14,613 bases of DNA from Actinomycetota bacterium (GCA_005883905.1 VAYD01000132.1:1999-16611), one strand, 5' to 3'; numbered from the stretch's first letter, positions 7,813 through 14,548 are shown. Notes: generated by a model from the letters alone, not told the origin. Numbers and translations: made by a program.

Positions 7813-7845
7813 AGTTACAGTGGTGTACGTTACGGGAACGTAACC
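7813..7845. promoter_or_regulatory. Putative TetR-family operator in front of the membrane-protein operon (copy B)
   Basis: The second copy of the 33-bp element starts AGTTACAGTGGTGTAC and ends in the palindrome GTTACG-ggaa-CGTAAC (7829-7844). Five mismatches separate it from copy A in opposite orientation. It lies 18 bp after the tetR stop and 31 bp before the next ATG, the right place to regulate a promoter of the membrane protein-hydrolase-coiled-coil operon. No clear -10/-35 pair stands out; TACGTT at 7826-7831 is the best -10-like hexamer. Confidence 0.72.
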
Positions 7846-7875
7846 AGACGTGGACCACTGCTTCGGAGGACCCTG

Positions 7876-9708
7876 ATGCTCATCGCCGCCAGCTCGCCCC
7901 CCGCCGGGGGAGCGCCGATCGACCAGGTCGCGATCGCGACCGGCTTCGCCACGATCACGACGGCCGTCCTGCTCTACCTACTGCAGGGCCACCGCAGCGG
8001 CCGCTCGTCGCTGCTCGGCAGCGTCGCCGCGTTCTCCGCGCGCGTCGGGCGCATCCCGAGCTGGGCCGCGCTGCCGTCGGCTGTGGCGACCGGCTCGCTG
8101 CTGGTGGCGCTGTTCGGCGTCACCTGGGACGTGTCGATCCACATCGACAAGGGCCGCGACCCCGGCCCGCTCGCCAACCCGGCCCACTACTTCATCCTCG
8201 TCGGGCTGTACGGGATCTTCGCCGCCGGCCTGCTGGCGATGTCGCTGCCGAGCGACGACGAGCCGCGCAGCGCGACGGCGATCAACCTGCCGATCCTCGG
8301 CGCGATTCCGGTCGGCGGCGCGCTGATGCTGCTGTGCTCGAGCTTCGCCCTGCTCGGCTTCCCGCTCGACGACGTCTGGCACCGCCTGTTCGGCCAGGAC
8401 GTGACCCTCTGGGGCCCGACCCACATCATGATGATCGCCGGCGCCGTGCTGACGATCATCGCGATCCAGGTGCTGGAGACCGAGGGCCAGCGCGCGGCCG
8501 GCCTCGAACGTCGCGGCAGCGGCGAGCCCCGCCCGTGGATCGTGCGGATGTCGCCGATCCTCGCCTGCGGCGGGCTGCTGATCGGCCTGTCGGTCTTCCA
8601 GGGCGAGTTCGACTGGGGCGTCGCCCAGTTCCGCCAGGTCTGGCACCCGCTGCTGCTGGCCGGCAGCTCGTCGCTGTGCCTCGTCGCGGCCCGCCTGCGC
8701 GCGGGGCGCGGGGGCGCGATCGGCGCACTCGTCTTCTACCTCGTGGCCGTGCTGATCGTGAACGCGCTCGTCGGCGACGTCATCGGCCGCTCCAAGCCGG
8801 CGATGCCGCTGTACGTCGTCGAGGCGCTGTGCGTCGAGGCCGTCGGCTGGCGCCGTGGCGCCGCCGCGCGGCCGATCCGCCTGGGCGTCATCAGCGGCCT
8901 GCTGATCGGGACCGTCGGCTTCGCCGCCGAGTACGCGTGGACGAACATCGCGATGCCGCTGCCGTGGCACACCGCGCTGATCGCCGAGGGCCTGCCGACC
9001 GCGATCGTCGCGGGCGTCGCCGGCGGCATCCTCGGCGCGCTGTTCGCCGGCGGCCTGCGCGGCGAGTTGCCCGCGCCGCGCCCGGCGCGCCTGCTGGCGA
9101 TCGGCGCCGCGGCCGCGTTGCTGGTGGTCAGCGCGAACGCGCTGTTCCATTCGGAGCAGTCGAGGGTGCGCGCGACGATCGCGCTGCGCCACACCGACCC
9201 CGGCCACGCGTACGTAACCGCGAAGTTCGACCCGCCGTCGGCGGCGAAGGGCGCCGAGTGGGTCGACGGCCTGGCGTGGCAGGGCGACGGCCTCGTCATC
9301 AACCACCTCGAGCACGTCGCCGGCGGGACGTGGAGGACCACCAAGGCGCTGCCGCTGACGGGCGACTGGAAGACGATGCTGCGCGTGCACAAGGGCCGCT
9401 CGCTGCTGTCGGCGGGCGTGTACCTGCGCGCGGACCCGGCGATCCCGTTCAAGGGCTTCCGGGCGGCGAACGGCTCGACGCAGACGATGGTCTACGACCA
9501 GCACTTCCTGCAGCTCGAGCGCAAGCGGAACACCCCCGCGTACCTCTGGACGCCGGCGGTAGCGATCGTGCTGCTGATGCTCGGCGTGTTCATCACGCTG
9601 CTGGCGCTCGGCGTGGGCCGGCTCGGCCGCCCGCCGCGCCCGGGCGAGACCGCCGAGCCGCCGCGCTTCAGCCGCACCGGCAAGCTCATCCCGGCGGGGG
9701 CGCGATGA
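7876..9708 (+). CDS. Multi-pass membrane protein of unknown function, 610 aa
   Basis: I do not recognise the family. The ATG at 7876 follows GGAGGA at 7865-7870 by 5 nt. About twelve hydrophobic segments are visible by eye, roughly 17-37, 66-84, 104-123, 137-162, 180-200, 223-241, 255-272, 280-300, 309-323, 334-353, 366-394 and 405-423. A probable extracytoplasmic beta-rich domain follows (about 425-557: FHSEQSRVRATI, WQGDGLVINHLEH, TGDWKTMLRVHKGR), then a last membrane segment at 559-580 and a short polar tail. Polar residues cluster by the membrane segments: TWDVSIHIDKGRD (83-95), NPAHYF (101-106), DDVWHRLFGQD (165-175), WGPTH (179-183), EFDWG (244-248) and WHP (256-258). Such His/Asp/Trp clusters could bind metal or haem or line a transport path; this is speculation. 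The stop overlaps the next ATG (ATGA), and an operator copy shared with the monooxygenase precedes the gene, so a role in the same substrate's uptake or oxidation is plausible. Confidence 0.85.
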   Translation: MLIAASSPPAGGAPIDQVAIATGFATITTAVLLYLLQGHRSGRSSLLGSVAAFSARVGRIPSWAALPSAVATGSLLVALFGVTWDVSIHIDKGRDPGPLANPAHYFILVGLYGIFAAGLLAMSLPSDDEPRSATAINLPILGAIPVGGALMLLCSSFALLGFPLDDVWHRLFGQDVTLWGPTHIMMIAGAVLTIIAIQVLETEGQRAAGLERRGSGEPRPWIVRMSPILACGGLLIGLSVFQGEFDWGVAQFRQVWHPLLLAGSSSLCLVAARLRAGRGGAIGALVFYLVAVLIVNALVGDVIGRSKPAMPLYVVEALCVEAVGWRRGAAARPIRLGVISGLLIGTVGFAAEYAWTNIAMPLPWHTALIAEGLPTAIVAGVAGGILGALFAGGLRGELPAPRPARLLAIGAAAALLVVSANALFHSEQSRVRATIALRHTDPGHAYVTAKFDPPSAAKGAEWVDGLAWQGDGLVINHLEHVAGGTWRTTKALPLTGDWKTMLRVHKGRSLLSAGVYLRADPAIPFKGFRAANGSTQTMVYDQHFLQLERKRNTPAYLWTPAVAIVLLMLGVFITLLALGVGRLGRPPRPGETAEPPRFSRTGKLIPAGAR

Positions 9709-10709
9709 GACGCGGCGGCGCCGCGGCGCTTGTCGGAGCGGGCGCCACGGCCTGGGGCGCCGCGGCACTGGCGGACCGCCGGCGGATCGCGCGCGACCCG
9801 GCGCGGGCGGCGCTCGACGCGCCGCTGCGCGGCGAGGTGCTGCGGGTCGCCGGGGCCGGCGGCACGGACCTGCACGTCGAGCTGTTTGGCCCGCGGGACG
9901 CACCGCCGCTCGTGCTGGTGCACGGCTGGACGTGCGCGCTGCGCTTCTGGAAGCTCCAGATCCAGGCGCTGTCGGGCGAGCATCGCGTGATCGCCTACGA
10001 CCAGCGCGGCCATGGCGAGAGCGCCGCGCCGCAGCACGGCGACTGGTCGATGGAGACGCTCGGCGAAGACCTCGAGCGCGTGCTCGACGCGACGCTGGCG
10101 GGCAGGGAGCGCGCCGTGATCGCAGGCCATTCGCTGGGCGGGATGACGATCGCCGCGTGGGCGCGCGGCCGAGGCGGCGCCGCGGACCGAGCGCGGGCCG
10201 CCGCGTTCTTCAACACCGGCATGGGCGACCTCATCGCCGAGTCGCTGCTGCTGCGCACGCCCGACGCCCTGGCCAGCATCCGTGGCGCCGCAGGGCGGGC
10301 CATGCTCTCGGCGTCGCTGCCGATGCCCGGGCGCTCGTCACCGCTGGCGCACCGTGCCGTGCACGCGATCGCGTTCGGCCCCGACGCCGGGGCGGCAACG
10401 GTCGCGTTCGGCGAGGACATGGTGCTCGAGTGCCGGCGCGAGGTCCGCGCGGGCACCGGCCGGACGCTCGCCGCGCTCGACCTGCACGACGCGGTCGCGC
10501 ACGTCGACGCGCCGGCGATCGTGTTGGCCGGGATGCACGACCGCCTGACGCCGCCGGTGCACGCCAAGCGACTGGCGGGCGACCTGCCGCAGCTGCTGCG
10601 CTACGTCGCGGTCGAGCGCTCTGGCCACATGACGCCGCTCGAGCGCCCCGGGATCGTCAGCGACATCCTCGCCGAGCTGTCCGCGGCGCCTGCGGCGGTG
10701 GCCGCGTGA
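9705..10709 (+). CDS. Alpha/beta hydrolase (esterase-like), 334 aa
   Basis: Begins at the ATG that overlaps the membrane-protein stop by ATGA. The fold is clear: LVLVHGW (69-75, oxyanion region), YDQRGHGES (98-106), nucleophile elbow GHSLGG with Ser143 (141-146), Asp279 in GMHDRLTPP, and His308 in SGHMTPLE. This gives the full Ser-Asp-His triad. The first 25 residues are Ala/Gly-rich (MRRGGAAALVGAGATAWGAAALADRR) and could be a signal anchor, placing the enzyme at the membrane next to its partner. The family includes esterases, lipases, epoxide hydrolases and C-C hydrolases. With a Baeyer-Villiger enzyme under the probable same regulator, cleavage of the ester product is the natural hypothesis. 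Epoxide hydrolase is less likely because the nucleophile is Ser, not Asp. Confidence 0.9.
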   Translation: MRRGGAAALVGAGATAWGAAALADRRRIARDPARAALDAPLRGEVLRVAGAGGTDLHVELFGPRDAPPLVLVHGWTCALRFWKLQIQALSGEHRVIAYDQRGHGESAAPQHGDWSMETLGEDLERVLDATLAGRERAVIAGHSLGGMTIAAWARGRGGAADRARAAAFFNTGMGDLIAESLLLRTPDALASIRGAAGRAMLSASLPMPGRSSPLAHRAVHAIAFGPDAGAATVAFGEDMVLECRREVRAGTGRTLAALDLHDAVAHVDAPAIVLAGMHDRLTPPVHAKRLAGDLPQLLRYVAVERSGHMTPLERPGIVSDILAELSAAPAAVAA

Positions 10710-10996
10710 TCCTCCTGGCGGTGCCGCGTGCGCTGCTGGCGCCGCTGCGCGCGGTCGCCTCGATCGAGCGCGAGATGCGCGGCCTGCGCGGCGACATCCG
10801 GGACGTGCTCGGCGCGGTCGAAGGGCTGCGCGACGACGTGCGGTCGCTCCAGGGGGGCGTCGGGCGGATCGGCAACGCCACCGTCAGCCTCGAGTCGAAG
10901 GTCGACGACCTCTCGGTCCACATCGACGCCCTCGGCGCGCTCGCTACGCGGTTCGGACGCTTCGGCGGGCGCCGGCGCGATCCGGAGCATCCGTAG
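10706..10996 (+). CDS. Small coiled-coil protein, 96 aa, unknown function
   Basis: The GTG at 10706 overlaps the hydrolase stop (GTGA), continuing the 4-bp overlap pattern of this operon. The N-terminus MILLAVPRALLAPLRAVASI (with GTG read as Met) is hydrophobic and amphipathic. From about residue 22 a heptad-like pattern runs to about 77: LRGDIRDVLGAVEGLRDDV, then VSLESKVDDLSVHIDAL. The tail is short and basic (RFGRFGGRRRDPEHP). A membrane-associated helical oligomer or scaffold would fit. No family is recognised. Translational coupling to an esterase and a membrane protein argues it is a real gene and a functional partner. The frame stays open upstream, so the exact start rests on the overlap and not on a Shine-Dalgarno. 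Confidence 0.75.
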   Translation: MILLAVPRALLAPLRAVASIEREMRGLRGDIRDVLGAVEGLRDDVRSLQGGVGRIGNATVSLESKVDDLSVHIDALGALATRFGRFGGRRRDPEHP

Positions 10997-11088
10997 GGGT
11001 CGCGCTCAGCTCGCGCGTTCGCGGCGCGCGCCGCCTGGTTCGGGCATCGAGGGGACGAGGGGTCGGCAGCACTGGCGCGCTCGCAGGG

Positions 11089-11135
11089 TTGAATGGCGGG
11101 TTGACCGCGATATACGCGGCCAACCCGCCACTCAA
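11089..11135. repeat. 47-bp near-perfect inverted repeat (hairpin 1 of 3)
   Basis: The arms 11089-11109 and 11115-11135 pair over 21 positions with two mismatches (11093/11131 and 11104/11120) around the loop ATATA at 11110-11114. The inner core TTGACCGCG-ATATA-CGCGG recurs in hairpin 3 at 11191-11227. The structure is palindromic in DNA, so it would form on either strand. There is no U-tract, so a simple intrinsic terminator is not indicated. Confidence 0.8.
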
Positions 11136-11155
11136 GTCGGCCGAACCGGTCATGG

Positions 11156-11183
11156 GCGAATCTGGGGACAGACCCCAGTTCGC
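11156..11183. repeat. 28-bp inverted repeat with GGGGACAGACCCC core (hairpin 2 of 3)
   Basis: GCGAA (11156-11160) pairs with TTCGC (11179-11183), and CTGGGG (11162-11167) with CCCCAG (11173-11178). One base (T11161) is bulged and the loop is ACAGA. The core is one substitution away from the centre of the palindrome at 4351-4381, linking an intergenic and an intragenic copy of the same kind of element. Such GGGGnCAGACCCC palindromes resemble REP-type repeats; that classification is from pattern only. Confidence 0.72.
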
Positions 11184-11190
11184 AGCCGCG

Positions 11191-11227
11191 TGCGACCTTG
11201 ACCGCGTATATGGCGGTCAATGTCGCA
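11191..11227. repeat. 37-bp inverted repeat (hairpin 3 of 3)
   Basis: TGCGAC (11191-11196) pairs with GTCGCA (11222-11227), and TTGACCGC (11198-11205) with GCGGTCAA (11213-11220). There is one mismatch (11197/11221) and a 7-nt loop GTATATG. It shares TTGACCGCG and the TATA-containing loop with hairpin 1, so the two look like diverged copies flanking hairpin 2. Confidence 0.78.
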
Positions 11228-11420
11228 CGCAACGTCCCATCCTCTCCCTCGCCGATCCAACGAGCGCGACGCGCGCCCGCGCGCGGATGCGCGGAACGCC
11301 TGCAGAGCTCGTATGGGGGCCCGGGCTTCGGCTTCGGCACGGGTGGCAGCGGGATCGGCGGCATGAGAGGGGGTAAGGCCGATCGCGGTGAGGCCCATCG
11401 GGAGGCTCCCCCTCCGGCCT

Positions 11421-11452
11421 CCTGACACCCCGTCAGGTGGAGACAGTAGGTT
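11421..11452 (+). promoter_or_regulatory. Candidate promoter with overlapping inverted repeat for the 11459 hydrolase
   Basis: CTGACA (11422-11427) and TAGGTT (11447-11452) resemble -35 and -10 boxes with a 19-bp spacer. TAGGTT ends 6 nt before the ATG, with no Shine-Dalgarno between, as in leaderless genes. The inverted repeat CCTGAC-acccc-GTCAGG (11421-11437) covers the -35 box and could be a repressor site. All of this is pattern-based. Confidence 0.4.
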
Positions 11453-11458
11453 GTTCAC

Positions 11459-12217
11459 ATGCCTCCGCTGTGGCGTGAGAGCAGGGTTCCGGCCGAGCGC
11501 CTCGCGCTCCAGGTGGATCCCGTGTGGCGCGGCGACGGCGTGCCGCAAGGCGACGGCGCGACCGTGCTGCTGATCGCGGGCTTCCTCGCCGGTGATCCGT
11601 CGCTCGGCACGATGGCCGCGTGGCTCAAGCGCCTCGGCTACCAGCCCAGGCGCGCCGGGCTGCGTGCGAACGTCGACTGCGCCACGCGCTCGGCCGACCG
11701 CCTCGAGGAGCGCATCCGCGAGCTGCACGCCCAAACCGGGCGCAAGGTCCGGATCGTCGGCCAGAGCCGCGGCGGCAGCCTCGCGCGGCTGCTCGCCCAC
11801 CGCGCGCCCGACGCCGTCGCGGGCATCGTGACGCTCGGCTCGCCGCTGATGGACGAGCTGGCGGTCCATCCGTGGGTGAAGCTCCACGTGCGCGCGGTCG
11901 CCACGCTCGGCACCCTGCGCGTCCCCGGCCTGTTCTCACACGCGTGCGGCAACGGCGCGTGCTGCGAGCAATCCCGCGCGCTCGTCACCGAGCCGTTCCC
12001 TGACGGCGTCGGCTTCGTCTCGGTCTACTCGCGCAGCGACGGGATCGTCGACTGGCGCGCCTGTGTGCACCCGGCTGCCTCCAACGTGGCCATCAACGCC
12101 AGCCACTGCGGCATGGCCGCGCACGCCGACGCCTACCGCGTGGTTGCGCGGGCGCTCGCCGGGTTCGGCGACGAGGTGCCGGCGCGCGCCGTCCCGCGGA
12201 CGGCGCGCGCCGCCTGA
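11459..12217 (+). CDS. Alpha/beta hydrolase, lipase/esterase-like, 252 aa
   Basis: VLLIAGFLAGD (36-46) is the oxyanion-hole strand, followed by a helix. The nucleophile elbow is GQSRGG (101-106) with Ser103 after VRIV. Acid candidates are Asp194 or Asp198 in SRSDGIVDW, and His216 in NASHCG is the likely catalytic histidine. The arrangement resembles triacylglycerol-lipase-like or PGAP1-like hydrolases in which a short lid region carries cysteines (HACGNGACCE, 161-170). No signal peptide is visible, so it is probably cytoplasmic. The ATG at 11459 has no Shine-Dalgarno; TAGGTT 6 nt upstream suggests leaderless expression. The last codons (PARAVPRTARAA) are encoded by a 33-bp hairpin, and the stop directly abuts the convergent GH3 stop. 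The substrate cannot be told from sequence. A link to the TetR regulon upstream is not supported, because a 462-bp gap without that operator separates them. Confidence 0.85.
   Translation: MPPLWRESRVPAERLALQVDPVWRGDGVPQGDGATVLLIAGFLAGDPSLGTMAAWLKRLGYQPRRAGLRANVDCATRSADRLEERIRELHAQTGRKVRIVGQSRGGSLARLLAHRAPDAVAGIVTLGSPLMDELAVHPWVKLHVRAVATLGTLRVPGLFSHACGNGACCEQSRALVTEPFPDGVGFVSVYSRSDGIVDWRACVHPAASNVAINASHCGMAAHADAYRVVARALAGFGDEVPARAVPRTARAA
12180..12212. terminator. 33-bp all-GC hairpin before the abutting convergent stops
   Basis: CGGCGCGCGCCGTCC (12180-12194) and GGACGGCGCGCGCCG (12198-12212) are exact reverse complements around CGC. The hairpin lies in the last 13 codons of the hydrolase and ends 3 nt before its stop at 12215-12217; the GH3 stop occupies 12218-12220 on the other strand. 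A very stable hairpin between convergent genes is where a bidirectional terminator would be expected. It lacks T-tracts on both sides, so it may act as a transcript-end stabiliser or a non-canonical terminator instead. Confidence 0.55.
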
Positions 12218-14441
12218 TCACTGCACCGTGAACGTGTCCTTCATGTCGGCGTCGGAGCTGTCGCCGACGTAGACCTCGATCGTCCCCGGCTCGACGACGA
12301 AGTGGCCGCTGTTGTCGTAGAAGCCGACGTCGTTGCGGTCCAGATGCCAAGCCGCGCAGCCTGCGCACCGGCTGCGAGATGCTCGCCACCGGGTCGTGGA
12401 TGTAGAGCTGCGCGACGTCGTCGCCCGCCGGCCCTGACGCGTTCGTCACGTCGGCTGTCACCGTGATGCTCCCGCCCTTCGCGTTCAGCGTGTGCGAGCT
12501 CAGGTGCAGGTTCGAGACGTTGAACGTGCTGTAGCTGAGGCCGAAGCCGAACTTGTAGAGCGGGTCACACGACAGGATGTCGCGGTAGCGCGAGTTCCAG
12601 CGGAACGTCGTGTCGCACGGCCTTCCGGTCGGCTCGTGGTTGTAGTAGATCGGCACCTGGCCGACGCTGCGCGGGAAGCTCACCGGCAGCTTGCCGCCCG
12701 GGTTGACGCCGCCGAACAGGACGTCGGCGATCGAGTTGCCCGCCTCGACGCCCGGGAACCAGGCCTCGAGGATCGCGTCCGACTTCGCCGCAACGTCGGT
12801 CAGATCGAGCGGGCGGCCGTTGAACAGCACGACGGTGAACGGCTTCCCGGTCGCCGCGACCGCGTCGATGATGTCCTGCTGCTTGCCCGGCAGCTTGATG
12901 TTGCTGCGGACCTCGGCCTCGCCGCTCTGCAGCCGCGTCTCGCCGAGCGCCAGCACGACCTGGTCAGCGGCGTTCGCCGCTGCCGTGACCCCCGCCGTAT
13001 CGACCGTCGGGCACTCGTTCGCCGGGTCGAAGAGCTCCTGGTCGTTCATGTGGCAGCCCTCGGTGAACGTGGTGTTCGCGTCCTGGGCCTTGATGCCGTC
13101 GAAGACGGAGATCGCGTCCTCGTCGCGGCCGACGCCCCACCACGGGCCGAGCATGTCGTGCTTGTCGTTGCCCAGCGGGCCGATCACCGCGACCGACTTG
13201 CTCGAGTCGATCGGCAGCGTGTTGTTGTTGTTCTTGAGCAGCACCATCGAGCGCGCCGCGTCCTTGCGCGCCGTCTCGCGGCTCGCCGGCAGCAGCTGCA
13301 CGTCGTTGGCCTTGGACGGATCGACGTACGGGTGCTCGAAGAGCCCCGCGCGGAACTTGATGCGCAGGATGCGCCGCACGGCGTCGTTGATCCGCGCCAT
13401 CGAGATAGCGCCGCTGTTGAGCAGCTGCTGACCGCAGTCACGGTAATGCGTCGACACCATCTCCATGTCGGTGCCGGCGTTCAGCGCCGCGCGCGCTGCG
13501 TCACAGCCGTCGGCCGCCACGCCGTGGCGCAGCAGCTCGTCGACCGCGGTGTAGTCGCTCTCGATGAACCCGTCGAAGCCCCATTCGTGCTTGAGGATCT
13601 CGGTCTCGGTGTACGAGTTCGCGCAGCCCGGCACCCCGTTGATCGCGTTGAACGAGCACATCGCGGTGTCGGCGCCCGCGTTGATCGCGGCCTTGAACGG
13701 CGGCAGGTAGATGTTGCGCAGCCGCGCGTCCGACATGTCGGTCGTGTTGTAGTCGCGGCCGCCCTCCGGCTGGCCGTAGGCGGCGTAGTGCTTCACGCTC
13801 GTCACGACCTTGTCCGGGGCGCTGTAGTCGCTGCCCTGCGCGGCCTTCACACGCGCGGCCGCCATGACCGAGCCGAGGTACGGATCCTCGCCGGCGCCCT
13901 CGGAGCTGCGGCCCCATCGCGGCTCGTGCGACACGTCGACCATCGGGCTGTAGATCTGCTTGATGCCGACCGCCGCGGTCTCCATCGCGCCGATGCGGTG
14001 GTCGTCGGCGGCGATGTTCGGGTCGAAGCTGCTGGCCGTCCCGAGCGGGATCGGGAAGATCGTCCGGAACCCGTGGATCGTGTCGAACGCGAACAGGATC
14101 GGGATGTGCAGCCGCGACTGCTCGACCGCCACGTGCTGGAAGTGGTTGATCTTGTCGGGATCGGTGAGGCTGAAGACGCCGCCGACCGGCTTCGCCGCCT
14201 CGCTGTCGTTGATCTGCCCGTCGTTGAGCAGCGTCAGCTGGTTGAGCTTCTCCTGCAGCGTCATCTTGCCCAGCAGCGAGTTGACCTTCGACTCGACGCT
14301 CTGGCTCGCGGCGGCACGCGTCTTGCGCAGCGCGCGCTCGTCATTGGATCTGTTGCCGGCCGTGACGACCCCTACGCCGGTTGCGGTCAGTAGCAACAGG
14401 AGCGCCGCGATAGTGGACGCACGACGACCAGCACGACCCAT
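12218..14441 (-). pseudogene. bglX: Secreted GH3 beta-glucosidase (BglX type), frameshifted near the C-terminus
   Basis: The family hydrolyses terminal beta-linked glucose from oligosaccharides. ATG at 14441 gives a Sec-type signal peptide (MGRAGRRASTIAALLLLLTATGVGVV). The GH3 N-terminal barrel follows, with KHYAAYGQPEGGRDYN (217-231) and nucleophile Asp296 in IESDYTAV. The second domain has LLKNNNNTLPI (401-411) and an acid/base candidate Glu508 in SGEAEVRS; a fibronectin-III-like domain begins at about 630 (YKFGFGLSYSTF). After QPVRRLRG (690-697) the frame breaks. The expected ending LDRNDVGFYDNSGHFVVEPG, closing with DMKDTFTVQ and a TGA at 12220-12218, continues in another frame. About 16 family residues, the usual F-x-R-V-x-L-x-P-G-E strand, are missing at about 12341-12352. 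So this is a deletion plus frameshift, real or from assembly. Unrepaired translation runs on as Arg-rich nonsense into the convergent hydrolase. An upstream in-frame ATG at 14507 was rejected in favour of the one with a GGGAGG site and signal peptide. Confidence 0.88.
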
Positions 14442-14446
14442 GAGAG

Positions 14447-14452
14447 CCTCCC
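14447..14452 (-). promoter_or_regulatory. Shine-Dalgarno GGGAGG fixing the GH3 start at 14441
   Basis: On the minus strand GGGAGG lies 5 nt before ATG 14441. The start so defined begins directly with a positively charged n-region and hydrophobic core of a signal peptide, whereas the longer start at 14507 would bury it. Confidence 0.75.
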
Positions 14453-14483
14453 TCGAGGTGGATCCAGCGCCCGGCTTGTCCCC

Positions 14484-14518
14484 GAGCGAACACGTGACCA
14501 AACGCATTTGGTTCGCTC
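14484..14518. promoter_or_regulatory. Nested inverted repeats upstream of GH3: possible operator
   Basis: The outer arms GAGCGAAC (14484-14491) and GTTCGCTC (14511-14518) flank an inner inverted repeat ACCAAA-cgca-TTTGGT (14497-14512). The element lies 43 bp upstream of the GH3 ATG and 31 bp before the divergent start at 14549. Sugar-hydrolase genes are often controlled by LacI-family repressors with CG-centred palindromes, and the inner repeat has that general look. The regulator is not in the window, so the assignment is tentative. Confidence 0.45.
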
Positions 14519-14548
14519 ACGAACCGGGCGGGTATTTCGCGGTCCGCC

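Larger units (their letters stand above)
10997..11458. other. Gene-free stretch of 462 bp with three hairpins and a glycine-rich open frame
   Basis: No convincing gene lies here. The first 90 bp are GC-rich without clear signals. Bases 11089-11227 hold three hairpins listed separately. The part after 11228 can be read as a short glycine-rich peptide on the plus strand (SSYGGPGFGFGTGGSGIGG, about 11310-11366) or a proline-rich one on the minus strand (MPPIPLPPVPKPKPGPPYEL from 11364). Neither has a believable start context or length, so they may be low-complexity noise or the remnant of a decayed gene. The last 40 bp carry the promoter region of the next gene. Confidence 0.6.

Noticed and set aside
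8334..9704. Long in-frame upstream extension of the 9705 hydrolase
   Set aside because: It is the out-of-frame shadow of the membrane protein; the ATGA overlap start gives a normal-length hydrolase.
11089..11227. CRISPR array or transposon end
   Set aside because: The repeats are palindromic, unequal and only partly related, with no regular spacers and no cas or transposase gene nearby.
11198..11425. Glycine-rich 75-codon open frame after the hairpins
   Set aside because: It begins inside a hairpin, has no ribosome site and is low complexity; kept only as a remark on the gene-free stretch.
12492..14393. 633-codon plus-strand open frame opposite GH3
   Set aside because: Arg/Val-rich antisense shadow with no recognisable domain, while GH3 motifs are continuous on the minus strand.
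14442..14507. Longer GH3 start at 14507
   Set aside because: Would place 22 residues before the signal peptide; the ATG at 14441 has a GGGAGG site at correct spacing.
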